Assembly (NCBI RefSeq): GCF_003545885.1
Contig: NZ_QHCT01000004.1
Coordinates: 339,001 to 403,000 of the forward strand
From: Leptospira stimsonii
GTDB taxonomy: Bacteria > Spirochaetota > Leptospiria > Leptospirales > Leptospiraceae
Length of the DNA: 64,000 bases
Direction of reading: 5' to 3'
Within the stretch, counting starts at the first letter, position 1; the number at the start of each line of letters is the position of its first letter. Made by a program: the position numbers and the translations under genes. The notes under the pieces were generated by a model. It was not told the DNA's origin and ran no database searches. It saw only the letters and a list, made by a program, of their open reading frames with translations. Below are positions 62,285 to 64,000 of this stretch, one piece after another.

Positions 62285-63886
62285 ATGCTTTCTCGCTTTC
62301 AAGATGTTCCGTTGGATCGCGACCTCGATTCTCGAACCTATAGCTATGCCCTGTACAATTTCGGGGGAGACCTTTTGTATTCGGACATCGAATACGATTC
62401 TTTGCTGAAGTCGGATTCGAAACTCAGCAGAACCATCGAGAGATTTTTAGAATATGGCAATATCTATGCGCATGGGGCGGGGATTCGAAAAGTAAGAGCC
62501 GATCGCCGCATTCGGTTAGTGGTTCGTTCCGCTTTGGATCGTGTTTATAAGATCAATTTTGAAACGAACTCCAAAAGTAAGGTTGTTTTTGTTCATATCG
62601 AATCTACGACTCAGGCTTCGATCAATTCGGAAAAACACCGTGTTCAAAGATTTCGTTCTCTCCGAAATGGTCTTCTTCGCTCTCTCAAATTGCAGAGCAC
62701 GTATTTTTATCTCGTCAATATTGAAATTTACAACCATCCCTTCCTTCATCAGTTCGAAAATCAGATCTATGAAGCCGTTTTTCTGGATTTACACGCTGAA
62801 TTTTTAACGATCACGAATTCTCAGAATTTGGGATTTCGGGTTTCCGCAAATCAGATATTCTTTTCTTATCAGATCAACAAACCGGACGTTGATATCAATT
62901 GGATTCCTTCCAGTTTAATCTCTTATATGAAGAATACGATTCAAGTGGAAGGCCATGAATTTCACCTCAAGTTGTCGATCGGAGGTTATCATACGGCGGA
63001 ATTGGATGCGACCCCGCTTCAGATTTTAAGAGGACTCCGAAGCAATCTAAATCAGGTGATTGAATATCCGTTTAGTCGCTATGCGACAGAAAGCCAAAAC
63101 GACTCTTCTCAGATGATCGCAACGTATTTGTCTTTGAGAAACTCCGTTCATAAAAAAGAACTTTTTCTTCATTATCAACCGATTCTTTCCGCCGAGACAA
63201 GAACCCTTCATTCGTTAGAAGCGCTTTCCCGTTGGAATCAATCGGAAAAGGGGATGATCAGTCCTGACATATTCATTCCACTTGCGGAAGAATCGGGTCT
63301 GATCAGCTCAATCGGGTCCTGGGTGATACGCAACGCGTTTCGAGATTTTATGGAATTGAAACGACGTTGTCCGTCTTCCGACTTTATCTGTTCGATTAAT
63401 ATTTCTCCATTTCAGCTTAAGAATCCGGAATTTGCAGATAATCTGATTTTTTACTTTTCTAACTTAAGTCTTTCTCCTTCTTCTGTGATCTTGGAAATTA
63501 CGGAAAGTCGCTACGAGGAAACCCCATTGATCATAGAACAAATGTCTATTTTGAAAAAATTCGGATTTCAGATTGCGATCGATGATTTTGGAGTAGGCAA
63601 TTCCAACTTTTCCCGAATTGAAAAGATCGAAAGTGATTATGTAAAACTGGATAAAAGTCTGATCTTGGGTACGGATTCAAATTTGAGTAAAAGAAGTGTA
63701 CTCAAAGCGATTTCGCAGGTGTTGCTTTCCCTCGGTAAAAAAACCGTTTTCGAAGGAATTGAAAATTCTACTCTAGAAAAGATTGCAATCGATTGTGGTG
63801 CAAATTACCTACAAGGATTTCTTTATGGAAAGCCTTCGAATCTTTATGATCTTCCTTTTCTTACACTCGCAGGTGGACCAAAGTAA
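62285..63886 (+). CDS. degenerate-GGDEF plus EAL c-di-GMP phosphodiesterase
   Basis: 533 residues, soluble. An N-terminal segment of unknown type (to about 110), a degenerate GGDEF-like domain (about 130-275, with LKLSIGGYHTAELDATPLQ but no GGDEF motif), and a C-terminal EAL domain. Metal and catalytic residues appear complete: Glu312 of EALSRW, Asn372 in NISPF, Glu404 in EITES, Asp433-Asp434 in IDDFG, Lys454 in YVKLDKS, Glu490 in FEGIEN and Gln510 in YLQG. It should thus hydrolyse cyclic di-GMP, perhaps regulated by GTP binding to the degenerate domain. Start ATG at 62285 has weak ribosome sequence. Confidence 0.9.
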   Translation: MLSRFQDVPLDRDLDSRTYSYALYNFGGDLLYSDIEYDSLLKSDSKLSRTIERFLEYGNIYAHGAGIRKVRADRRIRLVVRSALDRVYKINFETNSKSKVVFVHIESTTQASINSEKHRVQRFRSLRNGLLRSLKLQSTYFYLVNIEIYNHPFLHQFENQIYEAVFLDLHAEFLTITNSQNLGFRVSANQIFFSYQINKPDVDINWIPSSLISYMKNTIQVEGHEFHLKLSIGGYHTAELDATPLQILRGLRSNLNQVIEYPFSRYATESQNDSSQMIATYLSLRNSVHKKELFLHYQPILSAETRTLHSLEALSRWNQSEKGMISPDIFIPLAEESGLISSIGSWVIRNAFRDFMELKRRCPSSDFICSINISPFQLKNPEFADNLIFYFSNLSLSPSSVILEITESRYEETPLIIEQMSILKKFGFQIAIDDFGVGNSNFSRIEKIESDYVKLDKSLILGTDSNLSKRSVLKAISQVLLSLGKKTVFEGIENSTLEKIAIDCGANYLQGFLYGKPSNLYDLPFLTLAGGPK

Positions 63887-64000
63887 AATTCTTTAAACTG
63901 AAGTCGAAAATTTATTTCATACACGGACGGGTCTAAGTATGATTCGTTCTTCGTATACGCCTAATGAACGTTATACGGGATAAAAACGAACTCCAATTGT
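63887..64000. other. downstream end of the window
   Basis: The last 114 bp hold no gene that I can support. Confidence 0.4.

Overview
The window is bacterial chromosome from the genus Leptospira. The clearest marker is an intact copy of the porin gene ompL1 (17851-18798). Other support comes from a DUF1554 surface lipoprotein, many short signal peptides ending in spirochaete-style lipoboxes, and a high density of one- and two-component regulators. GC looks to be in the low 40s per cent (by eye). OmpL1 points to the pathogenic/intermediate side of the genus. There is no rRNA, tRNA, CRISPR array, prophage or intact insertion sequence that I can see; this is ordinary chromosome rich in small regulator-plus-enzyme modules.

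Layout. 1-10.5 kb: the 3' end of a flavin monooxygenase, EthD and methyltransferase genes, then divergent regulator/target modules (HxlR/membrane protein; TetR/GFA enzyme), a MaoC hydratase, an ArsR-SRPBCC-hydrolase operon, a LysR regulator and a thioredoxin-reductase-like flavoprotein. 11-18.8 kb: an unknown protein, AraC, a thioesterase, a MuiA-type protein, TetR, a methyltransferase, then ompL1. 18.8-31.6 kb: two membrane chemoreceptor-like proteins, two seven-repeat beta-propeller lipoproteins, an alkylglycerol-monooxygenase-like protein, a second hydrolase, DUF1330, DUF1554 and an Acg-type nitroreductase. 31.6-36.3 kb: a decayed two-component pair (a receiver lacking its phospho-acceptor Asp and a wrecked histidine kinase), an intact 7TMR-DISM hybrid kinase, and a gene interrupted by an in-frame stop. 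36.4-44.5 kb: a P-type ATPase, Hsp20, a LytS/LytTR-type two-component operon, a Crp-type regulator and a hydrolase. 44.6-55.7 kb: small unknown proteins, FecR and SnoaL-like proteins, a divergent pair of cell-wall glycosidases (membrane-anchored GH3 and GH25), a second ArsR-SRPBCC operon, an orphan cytochrome-b-like protein, a metallo-hydrolase divergent from a Crp/Fnr regulator, and a ribbon-helix-helix regulator. 56-64 kb: a signalling block with a diguanylate cyclase, a STAS protein, two membrane-spanning AraC regulators and an EAL phosphodiesterase.

The most interesting signals are regulatory DNA. The operator AAATAGAC-N5-GTCTATTT sits twice (once with one mismatch) in the TetR/GFA divergent promoter and again, exactly, just upstream of ompL1 13 kb away. 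This suggests that a NemR/LmrA-like TetR protein links electrophile detoxification to the major porin. Other strong sites are a 42-bp inverted repeat with perfect 18-bp arms covering an ArsR start codon, paired TTACTGAT-NN-ATCAGTAA sites around a TetR/methyltransferase unit, and a near-consensus promoter with an operator in its spacer that should give a leaderless mRNA for a ribbon-helix-helix regulator. All family assignments are from reading the protein sequences by eye; no database search was run.
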